DNA of 63,999 nucleotides from T1Sed10-7 sp041686695 (GTDB lineage: Bacteria; Actinomycetota; Nitriliruptoria; Nitriliruptorales; Nitriliruptoraceae), in NCBI GenBank assembly GCA_041686695.1, contig JAWLDJ010000005.1, forward strand, positions 1 to 63,999. Reading direction: 5' to 3'. Within the stretch, counting starts at the first letter, position 1; every line of letters starts with the position of its first letter. The translations under genes were made by a program, and so were the position numbers. Of the stretch, positions 8,757 to 18,360 are shown one piece after another. Under the pieces are notes generated by a model. The model was given only the letters and a program-made list of their open reading frames with translations, did not search any database and was not told the origin of the DNA.

Positions 8757-10118
8757 TCAGGAGCCGGCGTCCTCGAACACGCTGCGGCGGACCTCCTCGG
8801 TGAGCTCGTCCAGGTCGCGGCCGATGGCCGGCAGGGGCGCCTCCTCGACGTAGGGCGGGCGCCGCCAACCCTCGGGGAGCATCTCGAGCCCGTGGCGCAC
8901 CCGCTCACGAACGGTCTCGAGTTCGAAGCCGTCGATGAGCCGGGCGCCGTCGCGCCAGATCGGTTCCAGCAGTGGCGCGCCGGCCTCGGTGGCGGCACGA
9001 GCCGAGAGCGTGTCCATCGAGACGTCGTCGTCGCGACGGAAGACCTGTTTGCGGCCCGGGAAGATGCTCTTGTCGCCGCTGAACTTGGCGACGGGACGGC
9101 CGTCGTACTCGACGAGCTTGTAGACGATGTCGAGCCCGGGGTGGTCCTGCGACACCGTCAACGACGTACCGACGCCGAACCCGTCGATCGGCGCACCCTG
9201 ACGGACCAGACGATGGATCTGCTCCTCGTCGAGCCCCCCCGAGGCGATCACCTCGGCGTCCGCGAAGCCCGCCTCGTCCAGCAGCCGCCGCGCCTCGACG
9301 GCCAACCGCCCGAGGTCGCCGGAGTCCAGCCGCACGCCACGCGGCGCCCGTCCGAGCTCCTGGGACACCTCGATCGCGCGACGCACCCCCTCGATCGTGT
9401 CGTAGGTGTCGACCAGCAGGACGCTGTGGTCGGGGTGGTCGCAGGTGAAGCGGCGGAAGGCCTCGCGCTCGTCGGGGCAGGCCTGCACGTAGGAGTGCGC
9501 CATCGTGCCGGTGGTCGGGAGCCCGTAGCGGCGGCCGGCTTCGACGTTGCTGGTCGCGAACCCGCCGCCGACGTAGGCGGCCATCGCGGCTTCGATGCCG
9601 GTCTCCAGACCATGTGCCCGGCGGAAACCGAAGTCCGCCAGCTTGCGATCCTCGGCGACCAGCGCACAGCGCGCGGCCTTGGTCGCCACCAGCGTCGGGT
9701 ACTGCACCACGTTCATCACCGCGGTCTCGAGCAGCTGTGCCACGGGCAGTGGCGCGGTCATCTCCAGCAGCGGCTCCTGCGCGAGGACGACCGTGCCGTC
9801 GGGGACGGCCCACAGCTCACCGGAATCGATCCGCCAGTCAGCGAACTGTTCGCGCACATCACGATCGATCCCCAGTCGCTCGAGCTCGTCGAGCTCCTGC
9901 GGCCCGAAGGTGAACGTCGACAGCAGCTCCAGGGCCCGTTCGATACCGAGCGCCACGTACCACGGCCGGGCCGCGTTCGGGCGGATGAACAGGCTGAACG
10001 TCGCCGGAGCGGTCATTCCCTGGCGGAGATAGGAGGAGACCATCCGCAGTTCGTAGAGGTCGGTGCACAGGCCCAGATGGCCGGTCCGGGCGGACCCCTC
10101 GCGTCGGTGGCCGGTCAT
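8757..10118 (-). CDS. pncB: Nicotinate phosphoribosyltransferase
   Basis: 453 residues. The protein starts with the LCTDLYELRMVSSYLRQGM segment typical of NAPRTase and contains GTMAHSYVQ, VLLVDTYDT, VRLDSGDLG and ASGGLDEEQI, the conserved phosphate- and nicotinate-site strings. The reaction joins nicotinate and PRPP to nicotinate mononucleotide in NAD salvage. The ATG at 10118 has GAAGGAG 6 bp upstream. It stands alone between the trehalose pair and the CHAD gene, all on the minus strand. Length and motifs are complete. Confidence 0.95.
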   Translation of the reverse strand: MTGHRREGSARTGHLGLCTDLYELRMVSSYLRQGMTAPATFSLFIRPNAARPWYVALGIERALELLSTFTFGPQELDELERLGIDRDVREQFADWRIDSGELWAVPDGTVVLAQEPLLEMTAPLPVAQLLETAVMNVVQYPTLVATKAARCALVAEDRKLADFGFRRAHGLETGIEAAMAAYVGGGFATSNVEAGRRYGLPTTGTMAHSYVQACPDEREAFRRFTCDHPDHSVLLVDTYDTIEGVRRAIEVSQELGRAPRGVRLDSGDLGRLAVEARRLLDEAGFADAEVIASGGLDEEQIHRLVRQGAPIDGFGVGTSLTVSQDHPGLDIVYKLVEYDGRPVAKFSGDKSIFPGRKQVFRRDDDVSMDTLSARAATEAGAPLLEPIWRDGARLIDGFELETVRERVRHGLEMLPEGWRRPPYVEEAPLPAIGRDLDELTEEVRRSVFEDAGS

Positions 10119-10257
10119 CGTCGCTCCTTCGCCTGGGGACGGGGGTAGCTCATCGCCAGCGGCGGGCGTTGCCGATCGTCGATCCCGGTCTAGCAGGCTG
10201 ACGAGCGTCGCGCGCCCCAGGCCCCATCCACGCGTGGGCTCGTCCCGACCGCAGTCC

Positions 10258-11199
10258 TCAGCGTCCGGGCACCACGGCTGGATCCGACAACGCACCGGCA
10301 CCCTGCGGTGCGGTGGACGAGCTCTCCCAGTAGCTGCGGAGGCGGTCGACGAAGCGCTCCGGCTCCTCGGCGAAGCATCGCTGCCCGACGAGCCGCGCCG
10401 CGGCCTGCAGCTCAGCACGGCGGCGGTCGAGCAACCCACACAGCGCCGCGGCCAGGCGCTCGCCCCCGAAGCGTTCGGGCTCATCGACGAGGTCCCGTCG
10501 CAGGACGGCCAGGTCGTGGTCGTCGCCCAGCAGATCGGTGAGCTCGTGGACCTGCTGGCGTTGGGCCTTGACGAGAGCAGGCCAGGCCTCGTGAAGGAGC
10601 CGGAGGTGGTAGCGGTGGTACTTCGCGCGCTTGCGCCACAGGTGGAACGCTTCTGAGGTGCCGTGGGTGTAGGCATCGGCCAGACGCGCACGGGCCCGGC
10701 CGTAGGTCTTCGCGACGCCGCCCGCGAACACCTCGAAGCCCTCACCCTCGAGCTCCCAGGCCCCCACCCGTTCTCGGGCGGCGAGCAGGTCCATCCGGAT
10801 CGCGTGCAGGCGGTGGTCGAGCTCCTCGCCGAGCACCTCCGCTCGGCGCTGAGCCAGGGCGGCACGTACCGGTGCGAGCTCCTCGGCCATGCCATCGTCG
10901 CTGAACCGCTCCAGCAGGTCGTCGTAGGTCTCGACCGCGACACCAGCATCCCGGTCGGCGGCGACGCGGCGCATCATGTCCCTGAACGCCGCGTTCTCGC
11001 GACGGTAGAGGTCGGGGGCGGCAGGACGGATCAGGCGCAGTAGCGCCCTGATCTTCTTGCCGCGCTTGCGGACGGCATGCACCGCGTGATGCCGGTCCCC
11101 CTCGTCGAGCTCACCCAGGCCCCGCTCGATCTGGACACGCGCGATGCGCTGGAGCTCGTCCTGCGCGGCGCCCTTCGGATACCAGCGATAGACGGCCAT
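10258..11199 (-). CDS. CHAD domain-containing protein
   Basis: 313 residues, mostly helical and rich in Arg, Glu and His. The conserved histidines and basic residues of CHAD domains are visible in VHAVRKRGKKIRALLRLI (residues 41-58) and FHLWRKRAKYHRYHLRLL (around 207-224). CHAD domains bind polyphosphate and are known from polyphosphate granule proteins. No CYTH triphosphate tunnel domain is fused. I chose the ATG at 11199, with GGGAG 9 bp upstream, over an upstream GTG that has no ribosome site. It is divergent from the hydrolase-SARP gene. Confidence 0.88.
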   Translation of the reverse strand: MAVYRWYPKGAAQDELQRIARVQIERGLGELDEGDRHHAVHAVRKRGKKIRALLRLIRPAAPDLYRRENAAFRDMMRRVAADRDAGVAVETYDDLLERFSDDGMAEELAPVRAALAQRRAEVLGEELDHRLHAIRMDLLAARERVGAWELEGEGFEVFAGGVAKTYGRARARLADAYTHGTSEAFHLWRKRAKYHRYHLRLLHEAWPALVKAQRQQVHELTDLLGDDHDLAVLRRDLVDEPERFGGERLAAALCGLLDRRRAELQAAARLVGQRCFAEEPERFVDRLRSYWESSSTAPQGAGALSDPAVVPGR

Positions 11200-11433
11200 C
11201 GACGTCGTCTCCCGGTCGGTCGTGGCGGACACCCTAGGAAGGGTGACGACGGACCTCAGGTGGACGAACGTCGGCGTCCGTGCCGCCGGCGCCCCCAGGC
11301 ACGAGGAAGGGGGCGGACCGGCCAGGCTCAGGCCACCCGGGTGTTCACGCCATGGGGTGGAGCGCCCCAGCGCGCGGGCGCGTGGAGACCGAGCGCGAGT
11401 AAGGTACGACCGCGAGCCTGGGAGAGCAGCGGC

Positions 11434-12972
11434 GTGGTGATGGACCCCGTGCCACAGACGCGTTTCGCGCCGGCGCGCGGGGCGCGACTCGCCTACCAGC
11501 TGTTCGGCGCCGGCGAGCACACCGTGGTCGCCATCCCACCCACGGCGCAGAACATCGAGCTGTCCTGGGAGCAGCCGGCCGTCCGTGCGATGCTGGAGCG
11601 CTTCGCGTCCTTCTGCCGCTACCTCCACTTCGACAAGCGTGGCACGGGCTGCTCCGATCGCCGCGGACGGATCGCCGACCTCGACGAACGGGTCGACGAC
11701 CTGCGGGCCGTGATGGACCACGCCGGCATCGAGCACGCCCACCTGTTCGGCAACTCCGAGGGCGGACCGATGACCCTGCTGTTCGCCGCGACCTACCCCG
11801 ACCGCGTCGACAGCCTGATCCTGTCCGGGACCGGTGCCACGCTGCTCCCCCCTGACCAGAGCGAGGAGGAACGCGAGGCGTACCGTGCCGGCATCCCGGA
11901 GTACGCCGCGCGCTGGGGGACCGACGACTCGCCGGTCGCGCGTGGTATGGCACCCACCCTCTCCGCCCAGGACCCCAGCTTCCCCGGATGGCACCAGCGC
12001 TACGAGCGCTACGCCGCCAGTCAGGACTCCCTGCTCGAACTGCTGGAGCTCTCGATGTCCATGGACGTACGGGAGCTGGCACCGTCGATCCACCACCCCG
12101 CGCTCGTGCTCCATCGCACCCGCGATCGGGTCATCCCCGTGGCGCGAGGCCGTGAGCTGGCCGAGCTGCTGCCGAACGCTCGTCTGTTCGAGCAGCCGGG
12201 CGAGGACCACTTCGCCTACTCGGGGGACGTCGACGGGTGGATGGACGAGGTCGAGCGGTTCGTCACCGGCGCGGTGCGATCACCACGGGTCGGGACACCG
12301 CGGCAGCGGGCGGTGGGCATCGTGACACTCGGGCGCTTCGCCGTCGAGGTCGATGGCGAGGAGGTCCCGGTGGCGGCATGGGGCTCGCGCCGCGCCCGGC
12401 AGCTGTGCAAGCGGCTGGTGGCCGCGCGTGGGTGGCCGGTCACCCGCGATGAGCTGTTCGAGCTGTTGTGGCCCGACGAGACCGACCGCCGACGGCTCGG
12501 TGCGCGCCTCTCGGTCCAGCTCTCCGGGGTGCGCCGCGTGCTCCACGGTGGGGTCATCGCGGACCGTGACAGCGTGCGCCTCGACCTGCGTGAGGTCGAC
12601 ACCGATCTCGAGGCGTTCTTCCGGGCGACCGGCGACGCCGCCGTCGTCGCGGCCTACCCGGGCCCCTTCCTCCCCGAGGACGTGTACGAGGCATGGACGA
12701 CCGGGGCCCGCGCCGAAGCCCAGGCCCGTTTCGTGGTCGCTGCCCGGCGGGAGGCACAGCGGCTGCTCGAGGACGGCGACCTCGGTGCCGCGGTCCAGCT
12801 CAGCCTCCGGCTGCGGGAGGTCGACGACTTCGACGAGGACGCCCACCGCCTCCTGCTCACCGCGTTGCGCCGGCTCGGGGCCGTATCCGAAGCCGAGCGG
12901 GCGCACGAGGCGTTCGTCGCGGCGATGGCCGAACTCGGGCTCCCAGCCCCGGAGCTCGAGGCCTTCGGGTAG
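11434..12972 (+). CDS. Alpha/beta-hydrolase fused to a SARP-like (BTAD) transcriptional activator
   Basis: 512 residues with two parts. Residues 1-275 are an alpha/beta-hydrolase: HFDKRGTGCSDR oxyanion region, nucleophile elbow GNSEGG with Ser108, and EDHF supplying the histidine. Residues about 290-512 start LGRFAVEVDGEEV, followed by an OmpR-like winged helix (SRRARQLCKRLVAARG, RDELFELLWPD) and a helical BTAD region ending in LRRLGAVSEAERA. The same type of hydrolase is known fused to class III adenylate cyclases and LuxR regulators, where it may sense a small ligand. GTG at 11434 has GGGAGAG 7 bp upstream; the ATG at 11440 is an alternative. Confidence 0.88.
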   Translation: MVMDPVPQTRFAPARGARLAYQLFGAGEHTVVAIPPTAQNIELSWEQPAVRAMLERFASFCRYLHFDKRGTGCSDRRGRIADLDERVDDLRAVMDHAGIEHAHLFGNSEGGPMTLLFAATYPDRVDSLILSGTGATLLPPDQSEEEREAYRAGIPEYAARWGTDDSPVARGMAPTLSAQDPSFPGWHQRYERYAASQDSLLELLELSMSMDVRELAPSIHHPALVLHRTRDRVIPVARGRELAELLPNARLFEQPGEDHFAYSGDVDGWMDEVERFVTGAVRSPRVGTPRQRAVGIVTLGRFAVEVDGEEVPVAAWGSRRARQLCKRLVAARGWPVTRDELFELLWPDETDRRRLGARLSVQLSGVRRVLHGGVIADRDSVRLDLREVDTDLEAFFRATGDAAVVAAYPGPFLPEDVYEAWTTGARAEAQARFVVAARREAQRLLEDGDLGAAVQLSLRLREVDDFDEDAHRLLLTALRRLGAVSEAERAHEAFVAAMAELGLPAPELEAFG

Positions 12973-13059
12973 CCGGGCGTGCCGGGGCTGGACGCCTGCG
13001 CGTCGCCGGGTGGCCCCGACTCCGAAGGTTGTCCGAAGGGTGGGCGCCAGGGTGCGCAC

Positions 13060-13569
13060 ATGCACACCGACACCACCGACGCCCGAGTTCCAGAGGTCAT
13101 CGCACCCGGCTCGGGCCACCACCTCCACTTCCTCGACCACCTCGCGACCATCAAGGTCCGCGGCGGTGATGACGGAGCACTCAGCGTCGTCGAGTTCGCC
13201 GCGCCCCGCGGGCTCGGGCCACCGCTGCACCAGCACCACGACGAGGACGAGCTGTTCGTGGTGCTCGACGGGGAGGTCGCGTTCCACAGCGGCGACGACC
13301 GGCTCACGACGGGGCAGGGTGGGCTCGCCTTCCTCCCCCACGGCATCCCGCACACCTTCCAGGTGCACTCACCGACCGCCCGGTTCATCTGCGTCACCGG
13401 CTCACGGGTCACCGCACCGCGGTTCGACCGGATGGTGACGGCGCTGGGCGTGCCCACACCACGGGCGACCCTGCCCGAGCCAGGCCCGATCGACCCGACC
13501 CATGTGGCCGACGTCTGTCTCGAGCACGGCATCCAGATCCTGGGCCCGCCACCGGCGCCGCTGGACTGA
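13060..13569 (+). CDS. Cupin-domain protein
   Basis: 169 residues with one double-stranded beta-helix. The metal-binding cupin motif 1 reads PLHQHHDEDELFVVLDGEV with its two His and a Glu, and motif 2 is FLPHGIPHTFQV. Cupins of this type bind a metal and may be dioxygenases, isomerases or simple sensors. The start is uncertain: ATG at 13060 gives a natural N-terminus, but the ribosome site is weak and an upstream start at 12979 is possible. It follows the hydrolase-SARP gene by 87 bp on the same strand and may be co-transcribed. No substrate can be inferred. Confidence 0.78.
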   Translation: MHTDTTDARVPEVIAPGSGHHLHFLDHLATIKVRGGDDGALSVVEFAAPRGLGPPLHQHHDEDELFVVLDGEVAFHSGDDRLTTGQGGLAFLPHGIPHTFQVHSPTARFICVTGSRVTAPRFDRMVTALGVPTPRATLPEPGPIDPTHVADVCLEHGIQILGPPPAPLD

Positions 13570-13581
13570 CGGCCACCCGAC

Positions 13582-13601
13582 CCGAGAGCGGCCGCGCTCG
13601 G
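13582..13601. terminator. GC-rich near-palindrome after the cupin gene
   Basis: A 20-bp near-perfect palindrome (CCGAG to CTCGG around a GCGGCCGC core, one mismatched pair) lies 12 bp after the cupin stop. It could form a hairpin and end transcription, but there is no T tract. Confidence 0.45.
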
Positions 13602-13650
13602 TGAACGGGACCGGTCCGTCACACCGCCAGCGGTGGCATCCGGCGCGTCG

Positions 13651-13992
13651 TCAGCCGAGGCGCCCGCGTGGCCCGTCCATGACCACCTCGACGGCAGGAC
13701 CACCGGCGGCGCGCGCAGCCGCCCGCAGCAAGCGGGCGCGCGAACGCCCAGTCAGGCCGTCGGTGGACAGGGTGATCTCGGCGCCCGTCAGCACGTGTGC
13801 GGGGAAGACCTGCTCGCCGACCTGCACCCGTACCTGCGCATCGGGGACGCATCGCACCGTGTCGGCGTCGGCGTCGACGTCCGTCACACGCACACCGGAC
13901 ATCCGGACGTAGCGCACGGCCAGCGTCCGTTGTCCGGCCGCGGTCCGGATCCGGACCTGGTGATGCTTCGGTGGTTGGTTGCCCTTGAACAC
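13651..13992 (-). CDS. Small hypothetical protein, unknown function
   Basis: 113 residues, soluble, with alternating hydrophobic residues that suggest beta strands (QVRIRTAAGQRTLAVRYVRM, VRVQVGEQVFPAHVL) and a basic helix near the end. I do not recognise a family. The GTG start at 13992 has AAGGAG about 8 bp upstream, which supports translation. It is convergent with the cupin gene and lies just upstream of the antiporter's 3' end on the same strand. Confidence 0.55.
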   Translation of the reverse strand: MFKGNQPPKHHQVRIRTAAGQRTLAVRYVRMSGVRVTDVDADADTVRCVPDAQVRVQVGEQVFPAHVLTGAEITLSTDGLTGRSRARLLRAAARAAGGPAVEVVMDGPRGRLG

Positions 13993-14097
13993 CGCACCAC
14001 TCCTTCGCCGCGGACGGCCGCAGCGTAGAGCGGCCTGCTCAGGTCGTGGGTACGGGCGCGCTCGGGCGGTCCTGACCGATCGTCGCGGGCACGGCGG

Positions 14098-16323
14098 TCA
14101 GGCCGGCTCCTCGCTCGCGGGGAACGCGAGCACCAGCACCGTCTGGCGGGCGTGCTCGAGCAGGTACTCGGTCCCGTGTCCGAGGAAGGGCTGCCCTTCG
14201 AGCGACCGGACCTGTGTCCCCAAGAAGATCGCATCGGCGCCGACGGCATCGGCGACGTGCTGCACACCCTCGTAGGGCCGGACCCCCTGACGGATGTGCC
14301 CTTCAGCGACCACCCCGAAGCGGTCCACCCGTGCCATGCCTCGGGCCAGCAGCCCCTGTGCGGTCGGGAGCTCGCCAGTTGGGTGGGACTCGGGGCCACG
14401 CACGTCCGTGGACATCCGCGCCGTCCCCGAGCCGGTCTCCCTGGCCGCGGTGGCTCCCGTCGCCGAACGGTCGGCCGCCTCCCGGTCCGGGCGGGGCACG
14501 ACGTGCACCAGGTCGATCATGGCGTCGGTCCGGGAAGCGAGCGTGGCGGCGATCTCCTCGGCGGCTCGCGTGACGCGGGTGCCGGTGGTGGGCACGACCA
14601 GGCGTCGGTACTCCGCAGGCCGGCGCACACCCCGGGCACCGTGCCGCACGAGCAGCACGGGGACGGCACTGCTCACGAGCAGCTCCCGCAGCGTCGGGGA
14701 CAACTCCTGGCTGTCACGGAACCCCTCGGTCATGCCGAGCGTCAGGAGGCCGTAGCCGAGTCCGGCCTCCTTGAGCACCGCATCGGCGGGGCTGGCCGCG
14801 ACCGCGCGCCGACGCTCGATGTCGCGTCCACCGAGGTGGGCGGCGGCACCGTCGAGGGCGGCCTCACACCCGCAGACCTCCGGGTCGTGCTCGGGGCCGT
14901 GCACGGTCAGCACCGTCACGCTCGCCTCGGCTTGCAGCACCAGGTCCAAGGTCTGGGCAGCGAGCTCGGAGTTGGCCCCACCGCGGGTGGGCACCAGGGC
15001 CCGGTCGACGTTCGCGATCACGCTCTGGGAGAGCAGCTGCTCCCGTTCCAGGCGCTCGGCCTCGGCGGCCGGCGGCGTGACACGGCGCAGCGCCATGCGC
15101 AGCAGCGGCGGCGTCGCCAGCGCCGACAGCATCGCGACCAGCACCACGGCCGAGTACGACACCGTGTTGAAGACCCCGATGGACAGCGCGATGGTGGCCA
15201 GCACGATCTCGAGCGTGCCCCGAGCGTTCAGGCCGACCCCCATGGCCACCGCTGTCGCGTGGTCGCGGCCGCCCCACCGTGTGCCGGCGTAGGCACCGAC
15301 GAACTTGGCCACGATCGCCACGACCAGCAGGACGCCGAACCACAGCATCCCGTCCCGGGAAACGAGCGCACCGACGTCGACGAAGATGCCCGCGGTGGCG
15401 AAGAAGATGGGCGCGAAGACGTTCCGTGTGATCCGCTCCAGCGTCTGGATCGCCTCCGCGTCCTGGTACCGGGAACCACCGAGCACCACACCGGCGACGA
15501 AGGCGCCGAGCGCCGCCTCCACCCCGATGGCCTGGGTGATCGCGGCACCGGCGAGAGCGAACAGCACGGTCGCCGTCAGCGCCCCGGCGCTGCCGGTGCC
15601 CGCCGTCCGCAGGCCACGCAGGCTCCGGTCGACCACACGCCGACCGATCGTCAGCGCCAGCACCAGGAACAACGACAGGGAGCCGACCGTACGCACCAGC
15701 TCGGTGACATCGACCGAGCCGCTCACGGCGATCCCGGTCAGCAGGCCCAGCAGGATCCATCCGACGAGCTCGTTGGCCATCGCCACCCCGACGATGATCT
15801 GGCCGATGTCGCGACGCATGAGCCCCATCTCGGTGAGGATCCGGCCCGCGACCGCCAGCGCTGAGATGCTGACCGCCACCGCGACGAACATCGCGAAGTT
15901 GCCTCGACCGCTACCGCCCCCGACGAAGGTCTCGGGCAGGACGTAGCCGACGGCGTAGCCCGCCGCCAGCGGCACCACGAGGCTGGCCGCCGAGGTGGTC
16001 ACGGCCGGTCGGCCGAGCCTGGTGAGCAGCTGGAGGTCGGTCTCGAAGCCGGTCGTGACCAGCAGGAACAGCACCCCGAGCTGGGCCACACCGAGCACCA
16101 GTGAGCCCTCGATGGCACCGTCGGGGAAGACGAACCCGGACAGTCCTGGCGCCACGCGGCCGAAGACGGAGGGACCGAGCAGGAGACCCGCACCGAGCTC
16201 CCCGACGACGGACGGCAGCCCGATGCGACGTGCTGCCTCCCCGAGCAGCCGTGCCACCAGGAGCAGCAGGAACAGCTCCAGGATGAACGGCAGGAGCACG
16301 TGTGGATCGAGCGGCTCGAGCAC
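14098..16323 (-). CDS. CPA2-type Na+/H+ (or K+/H+) antiporter with C-terminal Usp domains
   Basis: 741 residues. Residues 1-400 form about 12 membrane helices of a Kef/NapA-like exchanger, beginning LPFILELFLLLLVARLLGE and including ANELVGWILLG and LNARGTLEIVLATIAL. Residues 420-741 are soluble and look like two tandem universal-stress domains (SVIANVDRALVPTRGG, then RRLVVPTTGTRVTRAAEEI; end FLGTQVRSLEGQPFLGHGTEYLL), likely nucleotide sensors. GTG at 16323 has GGGGAA upstream. It is divergent from the betaine carrier; together they fit ion and osmotic homeostasis. The ion transported cannot be read. Confidence 0.88.
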   Translation of the reverse strand: MLEPLDPHVLLPFILELFLLLLVARLLGEAARRIGLPSVVGELGAGLLLGPSVFGRVAPGLSGFVFPDGAIEGSLVLGVAQLGVLFLLVTTGFETDLQLLTRLGRPAVTTSAASLVVPLAAGYAVGYVLPETFVGGGSGRGNFAMFVAVAVSISALAVAGRILTEMGLMRRDIGQIIVGVAMANELVGWILLGLLTGIAVSGSVDVTELVRTVGSLSLFLVLALTIGRRVVDRSLRGLRTAGTGSAGALTATVLFALAGAAITQAIGVEAALGAFVAGVVLGGSRYQDAEAIQTLERITRNVFAPIFFATAGIFVDVGALVSRDGMLWFGVLLVVAIVAKFVGAYAGTRWGGRDHATAVAMGVGLNARGTLEIVLATIALSIGVFNTVSYSAVVLVAMLSALATPPLLRMALRRVTPPAAEAERLEREQLLSQSVIANVDRALVPTRGGANSELAAQTLDLVLQAEASVTVLTVHGPEHDPEVCGCEAALDGAAAHLGGRDIERRRAVAASPADAVLKEAGLGYGLLTLGMTEGFRDSQELSPTLRELLVSSAVPVLLVRHGARGVRRPAEYRRLVVPTTGTRVTRAAEEIAATLASRTDAMIDLVHVVPRPDREAADRSATGATAARETGSGTARMSTDVRGPESHPTGELPTAQGLLARGMARVDRFGVVAEGHIRQGVRPYEGVQHVADAVGADAIFLGTQVRSLEGQPFLGHGTEYLLEHARQTVLVLAFPASEEPA

Positions 16324-16509
16324 GAGCTTCCCCGGGTCGATGGTCGGTCGAGCCTACGCCGCCGACCGAGCGCCGCATCCCGTCGATGGCTGCACGGCAC
16401 GACCTCGGCGCAGCGGCCAGGTGTGATGCGCGCGCAGCATCGGTAGCGTCGGATGGCCGCACGCGCCGACGATCCCAGCCGGATCGACCACCTCCGAGAG
16501 GCAGTCCGC

Positions 16510-18360
16510 ATGGACGACCAGCACCCGACGGAGCCCTCTGGGTCCTCCACGCCCAAGCGAGATCTCACCGAGGCCGAGCAGACGCTCGAGGAGATCGAAG
16601 CCGAGGAGCGGCAGGCAGAACAGGACGCCATCTACAACCGCGCCAAGTTCCAGGGGCTGCAGGTCGACCCCGAGGTGGAGTTCTACCCGGAGGTCGCCCA
16701 CCGTGAGCCCGGTGACACCAACGTGGTGCGGTGGGGGTTCGATCTGCACCCGACGGTCACCTTCATCTCCGCCACGATCCTGGTCGCCTTCGTCGCCTTC
16801 ACCCTGCTGTTCTCGGCCCAGGCGGAGGCGGCGTTCGACGCCACGTTGGTGTTCATCAACGACAGCTTCGGATGGTTCTACATCCTCGCGGCCAACCTGT
16901 TCGTCCTGGCCGCGGCGTTCTTCGCGTTCAGTCGTTACGGCAAGATCCGGATCGGCGGGCCGACCGCCAAGCCGGAGTTCAGCCGCATCGCCTGGTACGC
17001 CATGTTGATCAGTGCCGGGATGGGCATCGGGTTGATGTTCTGGTCGATCGCGGAACCCGTCTTCCACCTCAACAGTCCGGCACCGCTGTTCGGGGTGGCC
17101 CCCGGGTCGACGGAGGCCGGGAACGCGGCGCTGGCGACGACCTTCTACCACTGGGGTCTCCACCCCTGGGCGATCTACGGTTTGGTCGCCCTCGCGCTCG
17201 CCTTCTTCGCCTACAACCGCGGGCTGCCGCTGACGTTCCGCTCCGTGTTCTATCCGCTCCTGCGCGAACGGATCTACGGTCGCTGGGGCGACGCCATCGA
17301 TGTGCTCACGGTGCTGGCCACCCTCGCCGGCCTGGCCACCTCACTCGGTTTCGGGGTCGGTCAGGCAGCAGCCGGGCTCAACTTCCTCTTCGACTGGCCG
17401 ATGGGCACCGGCTTCCAGGTCTTCTTGATCGCGGCCATCACCGCGATCGCGATCATCTCGGTGATGGCCGGCCTGGACGGCGGCGTCAAACGGCTCAGCC
17501 AGTTCAACATCGGTCTCGCCGCGGTCTTCATGGTCTTCATGCTGATCGTGGGCCCGGCCGGCTTCATCGCCTCCGTCTTCGTGCAGAGCACCGGCTTCTA
17601 CCTGGATGCCCTGCCGGAGCTGGCCTTCTGGAACGAGGCCTTCTCCGGGACCGATTGGCAGGGCAGCTGGACGGTCTTCTACTGGGGCTGGTGGATCTCC
17701 TGGTCACCGTTCGTCGGCATGTTCATCGCCCGGGTCTCCAAGGGACGCACGGTCCGGGAGATCATCATGGGCGTCGTACTGGTCCCCTCGTTGCTGTCCT
17801 TCCTGTGGATGTCGGTCTTCGGTGGCACGGCGCTGCACCTGCAGCTCAACGGCATCCGCGACGTCGCTGCCGCGGTCAACGAGGACGTCGCCACCGCGCT
17901 GTTCGATGTGCTGCAAGCCTTCCCCTTCGCCGCGGTCACCTCGCTGGCCGGCGTCATCCTGGTCATCGCCTTCTTCGTGACCTCGTCGGACTCCGGGTCC
18001 CTGGTCGTCGACCACCTCACCTCCGGCGGCAAGCTCGACTCCCCGCGCACGCAGCGGGTGTTCTGGGCCGCCATGGAGGGCCTGCTCGCCGCGGTCCTGC
18101 TCATCGGTGGCGGGTTGTCGGCCCTGCAGACCGCTTCGGTGGCCACGGGACTGCCCTTCGCGCTGGTCCTGCTCTTCATGGTCTGGAGCCTGCACCGCGC
18201 CTTCCACGAGGAGCTCGACCTGCTCGAAGCCCACTACGACGCCGAGCTCTTCCGCAGCCGCCATGGGAACCTGCTCGACCACGTCGCCCGCGAGGCGGGA
18301 GAGGCCGGCGACGACCTCACGGCCGAGCTCCCACCGCCCGACCCGACGTCCAGCTCATGA
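16510..18360 (+). CDS. BCCT-family betaine/carnitine/choline transporter
   Basis: 616 residues with 12 expected membrane helices. The BCCT signature GMGIGLMFWSIAEPVFH (about residues 177-193) and the helix-8 Trp-rich segment VFYWGWWISWSPFVGMFIA are intact; the latter contributes the substrate cage. BCCT carriers import glycine betaine or similar compounds with Na+ or H+. The N-terminal 75 residues are polar and acidic, and the C-terminus is charged, as in osmoregulated members. The ATG at 16510 follows GAGAGG. Its stop overlaps the start of the ProX-like lipoprotein gene, which is an unusual partner for a one-component carrier. Confidence 0.93.
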   Translation: MDDQHPTEPSGSSTPKRDLTEAEQTLEEIEAEERQAEQDAIYNRAKFQGLQVDPEVEFYPEVAHREPGDTNVVRWGFDLHPTVTFISATILVAFVAFTLLFSAQAEAAFDATLVFINDSFGWFYILAANLFVLAAAFFAFSRYGKIRIGGPTAKPEFSRIAWYAMLISAGMGIGLMFWSIAEPVFHLNSPAPLFGVAPGSTEAGNAALATTFYHWGLHPWAIYGLVALALAFFAYNRGLPLTFRSVFYPLLRERIYGRWGDAIDVLTVLATLAGLATSLGFGVGQAAAGLNFLFDWPMGTGFQVFLIAAITAIAIISVMAGLDGGVKRLSQFNIGLAAVFMVFMLIVGPAGFIASVFVQSTGFYLDALPELAFWNEAFSGTDWQGSWTVFYWGWWISWSPFVGMFIARVSKGRTVREIIMGVVLVPSLLSFLWMSVFGGTALHLQLNGIRDVAAAVNEDVATALFDVLQAFPFAAVTSLAGVILVIAFFVTSSDSGSLVVDHLTSGGKLDSPRTQRVFWAAMEGLLAAVLLIGGGLSALQTASVATGLPFALVLLFMVWSLHRAFHEELDLLEAHYDAELFRSRHGNLLDHVAREAGEAGDDLTAELPPPDPTSSS

